A stretch of DNA of 64,000 nt. Source: Caulochytrium protostelioides. Lineage: Eukaryota > Chytridiomycota > Caulochytriomycetes > Caulochytriales > Caulochytriaceae. A program made the position numbers and the translations under genes. Below are positions 9,736 through 21,100 of the stretch, piece by piece. The DNA lies in the NCBI GenBank assembly GCA_003615045.1, contig ML014113.1, positions 219,251-283,250 on the forward strand, read 5' to 3'. Numbering within the stretch: position 1 is the first letter of the stretch; each line of letters opens with the position of its first letter. The notes under the pieces were generated by a model, which was not told the DNA's origin, searched no databases, and saw only the letters and a list, made by a program, of their open reading frames with translations.

Positions 9736-11115
9736 ATGCCGTTCACGATCCCGAACCAGGTCGGCGACCCGACCCGCACGATGGTGTCCGCGGCACAGCT
9801 CGTCGAGCAGGCGACGGCCGCGACGAACACGGCCGAGGACTGGGGCACGATCATCGCGCTGTGCGAGCGCGCGTCGGCGGCGGCCGACGAGGCGCGCGCG
9901 ATCGTGGGCGCTGTCGCGCGCCGCATCGCGCACCGCAACGTCAACGTCGCGCTGTATGCGCTGACCGTCGCGAACGCACTCGTGCAGAACGGCACGGGCC
10001 TCGTGCACCGCGAGATCAGCTCGCGCACCTTTGTCGACGCGCTCGTACAGGTGCTCACGCGCAGCGCAGCATGCCACCCCGTGCTGCGTGAGCGCATCCT
10101 CGAGATGCTCCAGACCTGGGCCGAGCTCTTCCGCACGAAGCCCGAGCTCGCCTACCTCGTCGAGGCCTACGAGCAGCTGCGGCGCCAGAATTTTGTGTTC
10201 CCGAGCCGCGACGCGCATACCAAGGCCCAGGTCGTGACGGCCTCGATGCTGGCCAAGCAGAAGGAGGAGGAGGAGCTCCAGCTCGCGCTCGCCCTGTCTC
10301 TGTCGCAGAGCGAGCAGGGCGGCGCAGAGGCAATGCCCTCGCGCCACGCCGCCTCGCCGGTGCACGGCCACGGCGCGGCACGAGACCGCCCCAAAGTCCT
10401 GTTCCAGGTGCGCGCGCTGTACCCGTTCCAGCCGCGTGAGGAGGGCGAGCTCGCGATCCGTGACGGCCAGATCTACGACGTCTTTGACGCGACCACCTTC
10501 GGGCCCTGGTGGAAGGGCGCGCCGGCGCAGCCCGCCGCGGACGGCTCCGTCCCGATCGGCATCTTCCCGTCGAACCACGTCGAGATGCTCCAGACCGCCG
10601 CGAGCGCCGCATTCCAGATGGCCGGCGGCGCCGGCCCCGCCCAGGACCCCGTGGACGGCTTCGACCCGGCGGCGGCGGCGGCGACCGTCGACCGGCTCGC
10701 GGTGCTCTCGCAGCGCCACGCGCAGCGGTTCCCCGCCACGCACGCCGGCGCGCCGCCCGACGCGCAGCGTCTTGCGGCCGAGGCCGAGCTCCATGCGGCC
10801 CTCATGCCCGTGCTCGCCCTGCAGGGCGACCTCCACGCGGTGCGGACCCAGGTCGCGACGCGCAAGCAGGACCTCGACGTGCTCCACCAGCAGTTCCTCC
10901 ATGCCTCATCCATCCTCGACACGATGCTCCATCAGCTGCGCCAGCAAGCCGCGCAGCCGCTCCCGCCACCGCAGCCCGCGCCGCTCGCGCCACCGGCATC
11001 GGGCGCGCCGCACCCGTCGTATGGCCCGCCGCCGCCAGCGGCGTATGCGCCGGGGTATCATGCGACCTACGGCATGCCCCCTAGGTCGACGCCTGCGGGC
11101 TACCCACCCTCCTGA
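9736..11115 (+). CDS. HSE1: ESCRT-0 subunit HSE1 (STAM homologue): VHS, UIM, SH3
   Basis: HSE1 pairs with VPS27 on endosomes, binds ubiquitinated cargo and starts sorting into multivesicular bodies. The 459-residue product has a VHS domain (about residues 20-160), a ubiquitin-interacting motif around 176-194 (EEELQLALALSLSQSE, matching the ALxxSL core) and an SH3 domain around 220-286 (ALYPFQPREEGELAI to GIFPSNHVEM). A helical segment follows (about 320-405), where STAM/HSE1 proteins bind VPS27, then a Pro/Ala/Tyr-rich tail. This order and length fit fungal HSE1 well. The open frame extends slightly upstream without an ATG, so 9736 is the first possible initiator. The gene is convergent with the minus-strand ADIP-family gene; only about 105 bases separate the stops. 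Confidence 0.95.
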   Translation: MPFTIPNQVGDPTRTMVSAAQLVEQATAATNTAEDWGTIIALCERASAAADEARAIVGAVARRIAHRNVNVALYALTVANALVQNGTGLVHREISSRTFVDALVQVLTRSAACHPVLRERILEMLQTWAELFRTKPELAYLVEAYEQLRRQNFVFPSRDAHTKAQVVTASMLAKQKEEEELQLALALSLSQSEQGGAEAMPSRHAASPVHGHGAARDRPKVLFQVRALYPFQPREEGELAIRDGQIYDVFDATTFGPWWKGAPAQPAADGSVPIGIFPSNHVEMLQTAASAAFQMAGGAGPAQDPVDGFDPAAAAATVDRLAVLSQRHAQRFPATHAGAPPDAQRLAAEAELHAALMPVLALQGDLHAVRTQVATRKQDLDVLHQQFLHASSILDTMLHQLRQQAAQPLPPPQPAPLAPPASGAPHPSYGPPPPAAYAPGYHATYGMPPRSTPAGYPPS

Positions 11116-11220
11116 CGCCTGGCCACGCAACACCTCCGCGACATATCATCCAATTATAGTTAGTTTCCCCATTGAGCATAATGACCCGCGGCGTCCCACG
11201 CAGGGGCTGTGCATCACCCG

Positions 11221-14043
11221 CTACGCGGCGGCGGCCGGGCCTCGCGAGGCCCCGAGCGGCGCGGAGGGCGGCGGCGACGACGACGGCACCTCGGCTGGCC
11301 GGGCCGACGGCCGGTCCGGCGCGGCCGGCGCGACGGGCGCAGGGCGCCACGCCGGCGTCGGCAGGCGCTTGTACGCCGGGACGGGCGCGCGCGCCGTCGC
11401 GTACGTCACGCCGAGCGCCGAGACGTCCGGCTCCGAAGGCGGGCCGGCGGGCACGCGCCGCGCGCGGCCGAGCAGCGGCGTCGCGGGCTTCTTCATCGCC
11501 GAGCGGAGCGCCGGCGCCGGCGGGTAGCGGCCCTCGGGCGTTGCGCCGCCGCGGTCGCGGTCGCGCTCGCTGCGGCGGGCGTCGTCGTGCGGCGAGTGGC
11601 TGTGTGAGCGAGGCGCGCTCGGGAGGACGGCGGACGACGCCGAGAGCATGGCGGGCGTCTGGGGCGCGTGGCCGCGCGAGGACGGCGAGGCGGGCGCGCG
11701 GCGGCGGTGGCCGCTCGCCTCCAGCCGCTCGTCCTCGGCTTCGGCTTCGGCTTCGGCCTCCGCGATCTTGAGCAGACCGTGGGACTCGCCCATAGCGCCC
11801 ATGGCACTCACAGCGCCGGCGGCGCCAGCAGCGTGGTGGTGCTTGACGCCCATAAAGCGCGCCGAGAGCGACGTCGCGACAGAGGAAGCAGCCGGCGCGC
11901 CGCGCGCCGGGTCGGCGGGCGTCATGGGGCTCGGCGGCTGGGAGGACGCGAACGTCGTCATCTCCGAGAGGATCTCGCCGCGCGGCGACACGCGCGCGCC
12001 GGGGCTCGCGCCGGGCCGGCCGGCCTTCTGCCGCATCATCATCTGCTGCTGGATCTGCTGCATCATGGGCGACAGCGACAACGCACTCGTGCCGGCACTC
12101 GGGGGCACGTCGAGGCGGCGCTGCCGCGACGAGACGGACGGCGTCGGCGTTTTGGGCGGCGGGGGCGGGGGCGCTGCCCGGTCCAGACCGGCGGCGCCCG
12201 TGCCGCTGCCGTCGCCGTCACCGTCGCCGTCATGCCGGGCAGCGCCGGCGACCGCCGTCGTGGTGGCCGAGACGGCGGCCGACAAGGCGGTCGCGGGCCC
12301 CGGCGTGCTGAATCCGGCGGCCGGCGGCGGCGGCAGCGCGGTGGCATGGGCGCGCGGCGTGCGCATGCCATTCGACGGCGGCGCAGCGGCCACGGCGCGC
12401 GGCGTGGCGGGCGCGATGGCCGGGGACGGCGACGGCGATGTCGACCGACGGTCCCGCGGCGCTGCGGCCTGCGGTGAGAGGGCCGGGCGGCTCGGAGAAC
12501 CGCGGCGGGGCGACGTGAAGGCGTTCGCGTCCGGGTCCCGCCGCGGGCTCGTGGCCGGGCGACGGCGGGGCGACGAGGCCGCGGGCGCTACGGGCGCTGC
12601 GGGTGCTTCGAGGGGCGGGTTCTCGGTTGTGACGCGGGCCAAGTCGGCGAGGACGGCGATGGTGCGCTCGTGGGAGGCGAAGGCGGCGCGCTCCCGGTCG
12701 AGATGGACGCGCTCCTTGCCGAGCCGGATCGCGGCTTCGGTAAAGCGGTCGCGCTCTTCCTGGAGACGGCGCTCGCGCGCCGCGAGGCGTTCTGTGCGCC
12801 CCTCGAGGTCCTCGAGCGCATCGATCGTCTCCGCCGCGAACCCGGTGTACGGCAGCGGCGTCTGCCCTTGCTGCGCGAACTGCTCCTGGAGCTGCAGGAC
12901 GTTGGCGACCACTTGTTCCTGCTGGCGGATGATCTCCTTGCAGACGCGGATCTGGCCCTCGAGGCTTTCGCGCGTCGCGGTCTCCTCGGGGGTGGGGCCC
13001 GGCGGCGGCGGCGGCGTCGCCTGGATGACGTGCCACATCTCGTGCATCGTTGCCAGATAGACGTGCAGCCGCTGGTTCAGGTTCTGCTCGACGAGGTGGA
13101 ACGGCAGCTGGTACGCGTCCGCCGGTATGGACGGTGCGACACGGTGCAGCGCGTCCAGCCGCTCGCGCTCGGTGACGCCGTCCCCATCGTGCTCACCGGT
13201 CGCGGTCGCGGTCGCCCGGGCATAGGACTCGGCCATCTCTGCGAGCGTCTCGAACGTATGGAAGCAGAACTGCTTGAGAGCCGTCAGCTCGAGCACAAGT
13301 TCGTGCTCACGCTCCTGCTGCTGCTGCAGCGTTTCGTCGAACAGCGCGTGTGGGTCCGGCGCATACACGAGACTGTCGTCCGGATGAGTCTGCGGTGTCG
13401 CTGCAGCCGACGAGGCCGACGCCGAGCCGTTCATGGCTGGATGCGCCGTGCTCATGAACGTGTTGGTCGGGAGGCCCGTGGCCGGATGGATCCCGTAGCG
13501 CCGGCGCGTGGGGGCGAGCCCGCCATCGATCTGGACGGCCGCGGCTGAAGGCAGGCCCTTGCGGATTTTGGCCTTGAGGACCTCGATTTCGCCGTCGCGC
13601 TTGCGCACGTCGTGGTGGTGCTGCGTGCGGAGCTGCGCGAGCTGCCCCGTGGCGCGCTTGGCGGCGTCCTGCGCGCTCGCCAAGTCGGCCGCTGCTTGCG
13701 TATACTGCTCCTGGGCCATGCTGCACGCACGCGTGAGACGCTTCACGTCGGCGCGAGACCGTTCGAGCTGCTGCTGACACTGCGTCAGCGCATGCGTCGT
13801 TTCCTCGAGACCCCGCTGCAGGTCGTGCGCTGACTCGGCGCTCTCGGTGGCGCGCGCCTGCGCCCGCTGGCGCTCCTGCAGCAGCCCGAAGAGCAGGTGG
13901 ACCACGTGCTCCGCGTGCTGGGGCGTCGCGAAGCACGCGGCGAGGTCCGACGGCGGGTTCGCCGCCAGCGTGCGCAGCTGGTTCTGCACATAGGCCATCT
14001 CCTGCTCGAGATGGGGCGAGACGCCCGCCATCCCGACCGCCAT
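11221..14043 (-). CDS. ADIP/Msd1 (SSX2IP)-family coiled-coil protein
   Basis: The 940-residue product has a coiled-coil N-terminal third and a long disordered tail. The N-terminal region contains a helical segment ending in VVHLLFGLLQERQRAQ, a long coiled coil, and then HHHDVRKRDGEIEVLKAKI followed by a short Arg/Gly-rich stretch. This resembles the arrangement of human SSX2IP/ADIP and fission-yeast Msd1, which anchor microtubule minus ends at centrosomes, spindle poles or centriolar satellites. A second coiled coil (near 12650-12830 on the DNA) precedes a Pro/Ala/Ser-rich tail. The frame is open to 14127 but has no ATG before 14043; a second in-frame Met is four codons later. The family call rests on pattern recognition of the N-terminal domain; the tail has no assignable function. 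Confidence 0.72.
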   Translation of the reverse strand: MAVGMAGVSPHLEQEMAYVQNQLRTLAANPPSDLAACFATPQHAEHVVHLLFGLLQERQRAQARATESAESAHDLQRGLEETTHALTQCQQQLERSRADVKRLTRACSMAQEQYTQAAADLASAQDAAKRATGQLAQLRTQHHHDVRKRDGEIEVLKAKIRKGLPSAAAVQIDGGLAPTRRRYGIHPATGLPTNTFMSTAHPAMNGSASASSAAATPQTHPDDSLVYAPDPHALFDETLQQQQEREHELVLELTALKQFCFHTFETLAEMAESYARATATATGEHDGDGVTERERLDALHRVAPSIPADAYQLPFHLVEQNLNQRLHVYLATMHEMWHVIQATPPPPPGPTPEETATRESLEGQIRVCKEIIRQQEQVVANVLQLQEQFAQQGQTPLPYTGFAAETIDALEDLEGRTERLAARERRLQEERDRFTEAAIRLGKERVHLDRERAAFASHERTIAVLADLARVTTENPPLEAPAAPVAPAASSPRRRPATSPRRDPDANAFTSPRRGSPSRPALSPQAAAPRDRRSTSPSPSPAIAPATPRAVAAAPPSNGMRTPRAHATALPPPPAAGFSTPGPATALSAAVSATTTAVAGAARHDGDGDGDGSGTGAAGLDRAAPPPPPPKTPTPSVSSRQRRLDVPPSAGTSALSLSPMMQQIQQQMMMRQKAGRPGASPGARVSPRGEILSEMTTFASSQPPSPMTPADPARGAPAASSVATSLSARFMGVKHHHAAGAAGAVSAMGAMGESHGLLKIAEAEAEAEAEDERLEASGHRRRAPASPSSRGHAPQTPAMLSASSAVLPSAPRSHSHSPHDDARRSERDRDRGGATPEGRYPPAPALRSAMKKPATPLLGRARRVPAGPPSEPDVSALGVTYATARAPVPAYKRLPTPAWRPAPVAPAAPDRPSARPAEVPSSSPPPSAPLGASRGPAAAA

Positions 14044-15112
14044 CGCTGCGGGTCTTGCCCCGGGTATCGCCGCGGGTATCGCCACGATGGGACGCGACGC
14101 GATGCGACGCGACGGCCGCCCCAGCACAGACGAAGTCGCCGATCGCGGGTCACTTGAGCCCGATGGCGGATGGCCGATGAGCGGGTGGCCGGTGACGACG
14201 AGCCGACGGAGAGGAGGTCAACGGAAATGACGGCCGTCACGGCGCCGTCACGGCGGCCGTGACGTATCAGTATAAGACGCTTGCTCGGAGGGACTGGCGC
14301 GCGAAGTCCCGGAGGAGGTCAATCGGATCGAACGACGAGTTGCCTTGAGGGATGGCCACGGAGCGGCCGTGACAGTCGCGGGGCGGACGCCGGCACGACG
14401 GATGACGCGGGATCAGCGGCCGTGGGCGCGGAAGCACAGCTCAGCCGATGCGGTTGGAGAAATCGGCATCCAGGGACACGTGCCTTTGAGCAAGACAGAA
14501 TATTAACAAGGATGAGGTGCGAACGGTGCATTGGGTGGTGGTGGTGGCCGTGATGGTGGTCGGTCCTCGACGTTCGGTAATGTCGACAGCGCCCCAGCGC
14601 CCCCGAGGACCATACCGACCACCCTAAGATCCCGCACCACCCGCGGGACCGCGGACCCTCTCGTCCCATCAAGCTCAAGGCGCGCCGTCGGGGCGGGGTC
14701 GCTCGCGCGCCGGCGGTCGGATGTCCGGCGAGCCCCGATCGCCGCACTCGCGCCGTCCACGTGCCTGCAGGCGCCTCCCTGCGCATGCGCGGTGTCGGAG
14801 TGTCGGCCGCCTCCTTCGAGCCAGTGGGACAACAAGCACGGCGGCGCCCGCCACGGCCGGCGGCGCCGGGAAAGGAACGCTGCGCCACGCAGCACCACGC
14901 CGCGCCGTGCCGCGCCCGACCATCCAGCGAGACGGCCGTGGCGTACGGTGCTTGCCGCCTCTAGCCTACCACGCCGAGGTCAAGCCCAGCGACGCGCGCA
15001 TGGCAGAGCGGACCCCGTGGTTGGCAAGATCCGAGGAGGCTCGAGGCCGCGTCCACCCGGCGGAGGGAGAAGCGCATCATCGTCTAATGATATTCAACAG
15101 CGACAGCTGGTA
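14044..15112. other. Intergenic region upstream of the ADIP-family gene
   Basis: No gene is supported in this 1.07 kb gap. Near 14226-14275 there is a small cluster of CGTCACGG/CCGTGACG palindromic motifs and a TATAAG sequence, within 250 bases of the minus-strand ADIP start, so this may be its promoter. The remainder is GC-rich spacer leading to the KDM5 3' end. Confidence 0.5.
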
Positions 15113-18100
15113 TTACATGGTCTCATGCGGCGGCGGCATCGCATGGGGGTGATGGTATGGATGATGGTGATGGTGCGACGGCGGCCCATGCGAGGGTGGC
15201 CCGTACTGCGCGCACGGCGGGCACATCCACGGCTCGCTGGAATGGAAGGCGGCCGGGTCCATGCCGACGCAGGCAGCGTGGTACCACGCCGCGCAGTGGT
15301 CGCAGCGGACCATGGGCCGGCCTTCCGTAAACGGCTGCCGGCACACGCAGTACAGCGGCTCGGGCGGGTCCCGCGGCTGCGGCTGCGGCTGCGGCTGCTG
15401 GTGCGGCAGATACGCGACGGACGACGTCGCCGGGTGGTGGTCGGTCATGACCACGTCGCCGTGGACCGAACGGTCGGGCGCCGCGTGGACGGGGCTGTGC
15501 TGCGGCGGCGCGGCGACGGCGGCCGCATGGTATGGCGGCGGCGGCACGGCGGCGGCAGCAGCATGATATGCAGGCGGCATCGGATGGGGATGCACGTGGG
15601 GATGCCCATGGGCCGGCAGATGCGCGTGCGGGTGCCGCACCGGCGAGTGCTCCCGCGACAGCGGATACGGCGCGTTGTGCGAGTGGTGCGGCTCCGGATA
15701 GTGCGGGTAGAGCTCGGGGGGCGGTGCCGGGGGCGCTGGATGAGACGGATACGGCGGCCGGTAAGGCTGCGCATATGCTGGCGCCGGGACGGGCGCTGCG
15801 GGGTGCGGGGCCGGCTCCGGGTGGTCCGGTGCAGGTGGCATGGACGGCGGCGCCGCCGGCGGGCTCGGCGCGGGCGTGGACGCCGGCGGCAGCGGCGGCG
15901 GCTGCATTGCAGCCACGGGCGTGGCTAGTGGCGCGGTGTCCGACGTCTGTCGCGCGGACAGTACGGGCTCTCGCGCCGTCACTGTCGTTGGCGTGGGTGC
16001 CGTCGTCGTCGACGTCGTGGGCGCTGTCACCATAGTCGTCACATCCGTGGAAGGCGCCGCGTCCAGAGGCTTCACCTCGGTCGATGTCGCGGCGGCCGTC
16101 ACCGCAGCTATCGCTGCCGCTGCAGTTGCGGCTGTCGCCGCCGTGGTGGCGGCCGCCGACCGCGCTGCGGGTTTGGCGGGCGGCGCCGCGGTCATGACGG
16201 TTGTGTCGCTGCCCGGATCGGCCGGCGGGTAGCGGGAGTACACGAGGGCGCGGAGCATGTCGTACACGTGGTCGGGGACCTCGATGGCGAGCCCCTCGGC
16301 GCCGCGCAGCCAGGTCATCACGCGCCAGTGCTGATCCTCCGACGGCTGCGGATCGGCCTCGGCCTGCTTGAGGAACGCGGTCAGGTCGGCGGCCCACTGC
16401 TCGACGTCGGCAATGACTTTGGCAAGCAGCGGGCCTTCGGGGACGCCGACGGCGAGGCGGTCGTAGGCTTGCGCGATCTCCTTCACGTCCGTCAGATCCG
16501 CACGGCGGCCCGGCGAGCAGAAGACCTGCGTCACATCGCAGATCGGGCAGATGAACAGCGCGTTCGCCTGCTTCTTGGGCAGCCGCTTGGGCAGGCGCAA
16601 GCAGGCCAGGTGGTAGCGCATGCGGCAGTTGTCGCACCGGATGAGGCCCGTGGGCTTCGCCTCCGGGGGCGGCGGCGCGTGGCAGATGCAGATCGGCCGC
16701 TGCGCCGGCGGCATCGCGCGCAGCGCGTCGGGCCGCACCGTGCACGCCGTCACGTGGCTGTCCAGCTCGTGCAGAATCGTCGCGATGGACTTGTTGAGGG
16801 CGCCGCACGGCAGGGCCTTCGAGCAGACATGGACCCATCCGGCGAACGCGGCCTGCTCGCTGAGCAGGAACGGCACGCAGGCCGGGCGGTACGCGAGTTT
16901 GCCCGCTTCCACCAACAGATCGCGCAGCTCCTTGGTATGAATTGCCTTGGGGGCCCCCGGCGCCGGGAGCGGTGGTCGCAGCGCCGGGTTCCACTGGAAG
17001 GGTGTCGACCGCATCTCGCCGGGCACCACGGGCGTCTGCACGACGTAGTGGTCCTTGCGGGCCTCCCATGCACGGCCGCGGTCGTACGCACGCTGCATCG
17101 TGGCGAGCGTCTCGGCCGGGATCGGGATGGCGAGCCGCACGTGCGACGACGGCCAGCCCTCGCCCGCGCAGACGTCGCCCAGGTACTGCGCCACCTCGTA
17201 GGGATGCATGCGCTCCCGCTTCTGCATCTCGAGCGCGCGCTTCTTGTACTTGCTCGCTTCCACGAGGGCGTCCGTCAGATCGCGGATCCACGGGATCTGG
17301 CCGTCCAAGCCACTCTCCTTGCAGCGTACGAGGTGCGCTTGGACCGTCTCGTAGTCATACGCCACGTGGTAGGCAGACCCGGGGGCGTCGGGCCCCGGCA
17401 CCGTGCGATCGACATATCGAACGGCGTCGTTGAGAAGCGTCGTCCAGATGTCCTTTGAGCGCGGCAGCAGCATCATGCGCTCGCGCCACTCGAGCAGCAC
17501 GCGGAGGGTCGGCAGATCACTCAGGCCCAACCGTGTCGCCTGGGCCGTCATCTGGTCGACCTCGGCATCGGTGCTCGCGTCCGCCCGCGACGTCGCGTTC
17601 TGCACAAAGTGCTGGGTGGCGGCCATTTCTTCTTGGATGGCGTGGAGCACGCGGAAGTACGGCTCAACGATCGGCGTGTCGAAGGGCATCGCATCGTACT
17701 CGCTCGCGAACGCCGCGAAATCGCCGTAGTTGAAATGTGTCCGTCCGGCTTTCGCGAAAAAGGTATCCGTGGGCCGCTTGAGGTCCGGCGCCGTTTTCCA
17801 GATATGCGTCAGATAGCGTGAGACGCGGCGGACCCACGTTTCGGCGCGTTCGACAAAGGTACGCAGCGTCTCCACATCCGCCGGGTTGATCGTGCGGGTC
17901 ACCGCACCATCGCTCTCCGCGTCATCGTCCACGGCGGGCTGACTCAGCGCGACCGGCAGTTCCTCACGCAAGAGGATGGCGAGCGCGCCCAGGCTGGGGC
18001 GCTCCGCACACAGGAGGATCTGCTGCAGCTTTTCATACCACGGATGCGGACGCGAGAGAATGCGATCCGTGGCGGCCATGGACCGCTCCAGCGTGGCTTT

Positions 18101-21100
18101 GCTGATCGTCTCGACCAGGCACAGCCGGTGTTCGGCCGGATGAGAGCCGGCCTGGGCGTCCGCACGACCGTCCGCGCCTTCGCGCTTCATCCCCCGCGCG
18201 GCGGCCATGGCCAGCGGACACAGGGACGCCGCGTGCCGCAGACAGGCCATGCGCGAGGGATCGCCGCAGCCCGTGCAGACGACGTGGCTCCAGAAGAGCG
18301 ATGCGTGGCAGAACATGCAGCCTTCCTCGTCGTCGCCCGCGACGCTCGCGGCGCCCGCCAGCCGCTTCATGCCCGCGCCCATGCGTGACGCGGGCGCATG
18401 GCTCGCGGCGTTCGCCGCCACACCGGCCGCCGGGCCCGCGGCGGCCATGACCATCGCCGGCGTGGGCGCCGGCGGCTGCGTGGGCGGCCCCACGGAGGGT
18501 GACGACGGCGGCGTGCGCTCCTGCGTGACTTCTTGCAGGGCCGGCACCAGCGCGCGAAGCTGCTCGCGATCCCGGCGCTCCGTTTCCATGAGGGCGACGA
18601 GCTCCTGGCGCAGTAACTGCGCCTCGGAGCGGCGCAGGGCCGCCGGCTGGGCGAGCGCGGCGAGGAGCAGCTCGGCGTGGCTGAAGACGGGCTGCTTCGA
18701 AAAGGTGGCATACTGCTGCACGCACTGCCGGCCATAGGGAAGCCAGTCGTGCAGCGCAAGGTTGACGGCCTCGGCAAAGTTAAAGCCTTGGTTGAAACCA
18801 GCGTGATAGGCCCGAGGAAACGTCATGACGAACTCGCCAGCGCGCTGGTGGCAGTAGACCGTCTTGACCTTATGGCGCTGCAGATGCGCGGGCGACATGA
18901 GCGTCGTCAGATGGAACAGCAGATCTGGATTCTCCTCAAAGAGCTCGGGCGTGGACGTCCGCATCAGCGCTTCGAATTTGTCGGCATCGCTCGAGGGAAT
19001 CCCATACCATGTTTTGGTGTCGCCCCAGTGGTTGTAGTTGATCGAATACGTAAAGTGGTCTTCGGTATGCCAGCAGAACGTTGAGAAGACCATCCCGACA
19101 TACAGCCACGGCTGCATCATACCGCTGACATCATTGCGCACGTACGTCAGCAGGGATTTCGGCAGGATGGAGACGTTGTTGAGATTCCACCCGCAGTTCG
19201 CGTAAGGGTCGAGCGGCTGCCGCTCCGGCGTCGGGAACCCGCTGCCGTGCCGTGAACTATGCAAGTCCGCGCCATACTCGACCGAGACATCGTCGTAAGG
19301 GCTCTCAATGAGTCGCCAAAACTCTTTTTCGATCTGGTCTTCGGCCACATGGACATGGCCCTTCTCATCCGCAAGTTCATGGAACCACTTCTGCTTGAAC
19401 CCGTTGGCGATCTTCTGGAAATTGGGCAAGGAGCGCTCTTTGCCATCCTCGAAGCCATAGTCGCCGCCCGAGGACCGCAGGCAGTCCATGCAGTACCAAT
19501 CGCTCTTGGGAATCGACTTCAGGGGCGGCTCCAAGCAGTACAGATGGAACCCGCGGTCGCACTCGTCGCAGAGCAGCATACTTTCTTCGTCGGACGCCTG
19601 GTGGCATATCTCACAGAGGTCCGGCACCGCGATCGCGTCCGTCGCCTCTCCCGAAACTTTGGACTTGGCAGCCGGCCGCGCATGCGGCGTGGCTGCGGCG
19701 TGCTCCTGCTGCTGCTGCTGCTGTTGATACGCCTGCGTGCGCAATCGTTTGGTCTGGCGCTGGTCGAGTTGGTGCGTGTCGAGCACGGGGTTGGCTGCAA
19801 CGCGTGTCGAGTCGTTTTTCGAGAGAAAATCCTCGTAGGGCGCGATCCAACGCGCATAGATCAGCTTCACGCTGTGCGAGAGGCTGGTGCAGGTGCGTCC
19901 CCCCAGGCCAAGCGAGCGACCGATCGCAGCCCAGCGCTTTTTGCTCGTGGTGACCACGTGGCCGCCTTCGGCATCCACAAGCTTCTTGAGCTGGTAAAGG
20001 TTGATGGGTTTCTTGTCGAGCACCGGGATGCGGGTAAATGCCGCGCCGCGTCCCTGCTGCGTATGGTACTTCTGCAGCTGGTCCAGGTAGTTGAGCGTGA
20101 CGCGGCTCGAGGCCTCCATCGAGTTTAGCCGCTGGATGCGCGTGCGGAACCGGAAGTTCGCCATATCCAGACTGAAAGTCGGCTTCCACCCGCGCGGCGG
20201 AATGATCTTGCAGATTCCGGCTTTCTCCGCCTCGTCCCGGATCGACTCGATATACGCCATCGGGTCCGTGAACTCCTCGTCGGTGGGACGGTAGATAGGG
20301 CACGCAGGCAGCTTAAAGATCGAGGCGGGCATCGGGCGGTCCCGCTCGTCCTCCGGATAAGCCGTGGACCCGTCGGGCTGCGCCACCGGCGGCAGAAACC
20401 GCGGACCAACCGTGCTCATGTCAAGGATCCCCTGCGTTGGTGGCGGCCGCGCCCTGCTCTTGGTCCGCGACCCTGCTTGGCGACTGGTCGGGCGCGAGGA
20501 CGGTGGGGGAGCGGTATCGGACGCCACCGATGACGACGACGCCGGCACTTGCGACCGCTGCCGGCGCTGTGAGGACCGCGTGGTGGAGGGCGATGACGCG
20601 GCGGATGGCGCCGCGGATGGCATCGCGGAACGCTTTGGGGATGGTTTGGGGGATGCTGCGGCTGACGGCACGGCCGAGGGCGCTGCGGACGACAAGGCCG
20701 AGGGCGACGCAGATGGCGCTGCAAATGGCTTTGGTGATGCTGCCGCCGAGGGTGCTGCCGAGGGTGCTGCCGACGGCGCTATCGACGGCGCTATCGACGG
20801 GACGGCTGAAGGAACGGCCGATGGGGTCGCTGATGGTGCGGCCGATGGGGAGACGGCGCGGGAACCCCCGGCCGCGTTGTCAGGCACGCTGCGGCTGCTC
20901 ACGCTGCCGTTGCGACTGCTGTCACTGCTGCTGTTGCTGCTGATCAAGGTGGCATGGAAGGGGTTGCGGACCGGTGTGGTGGCCACCGTAGATGCTGCGG
21001 GGGTCGATGCCATGGCCGCGGCTGCGGGAATCGCGGCGCTGGCGCTGCTGGCATCGTGGGTGGTCGGCGGTAGCGATAACGTGGAGGACGATACAGACAT

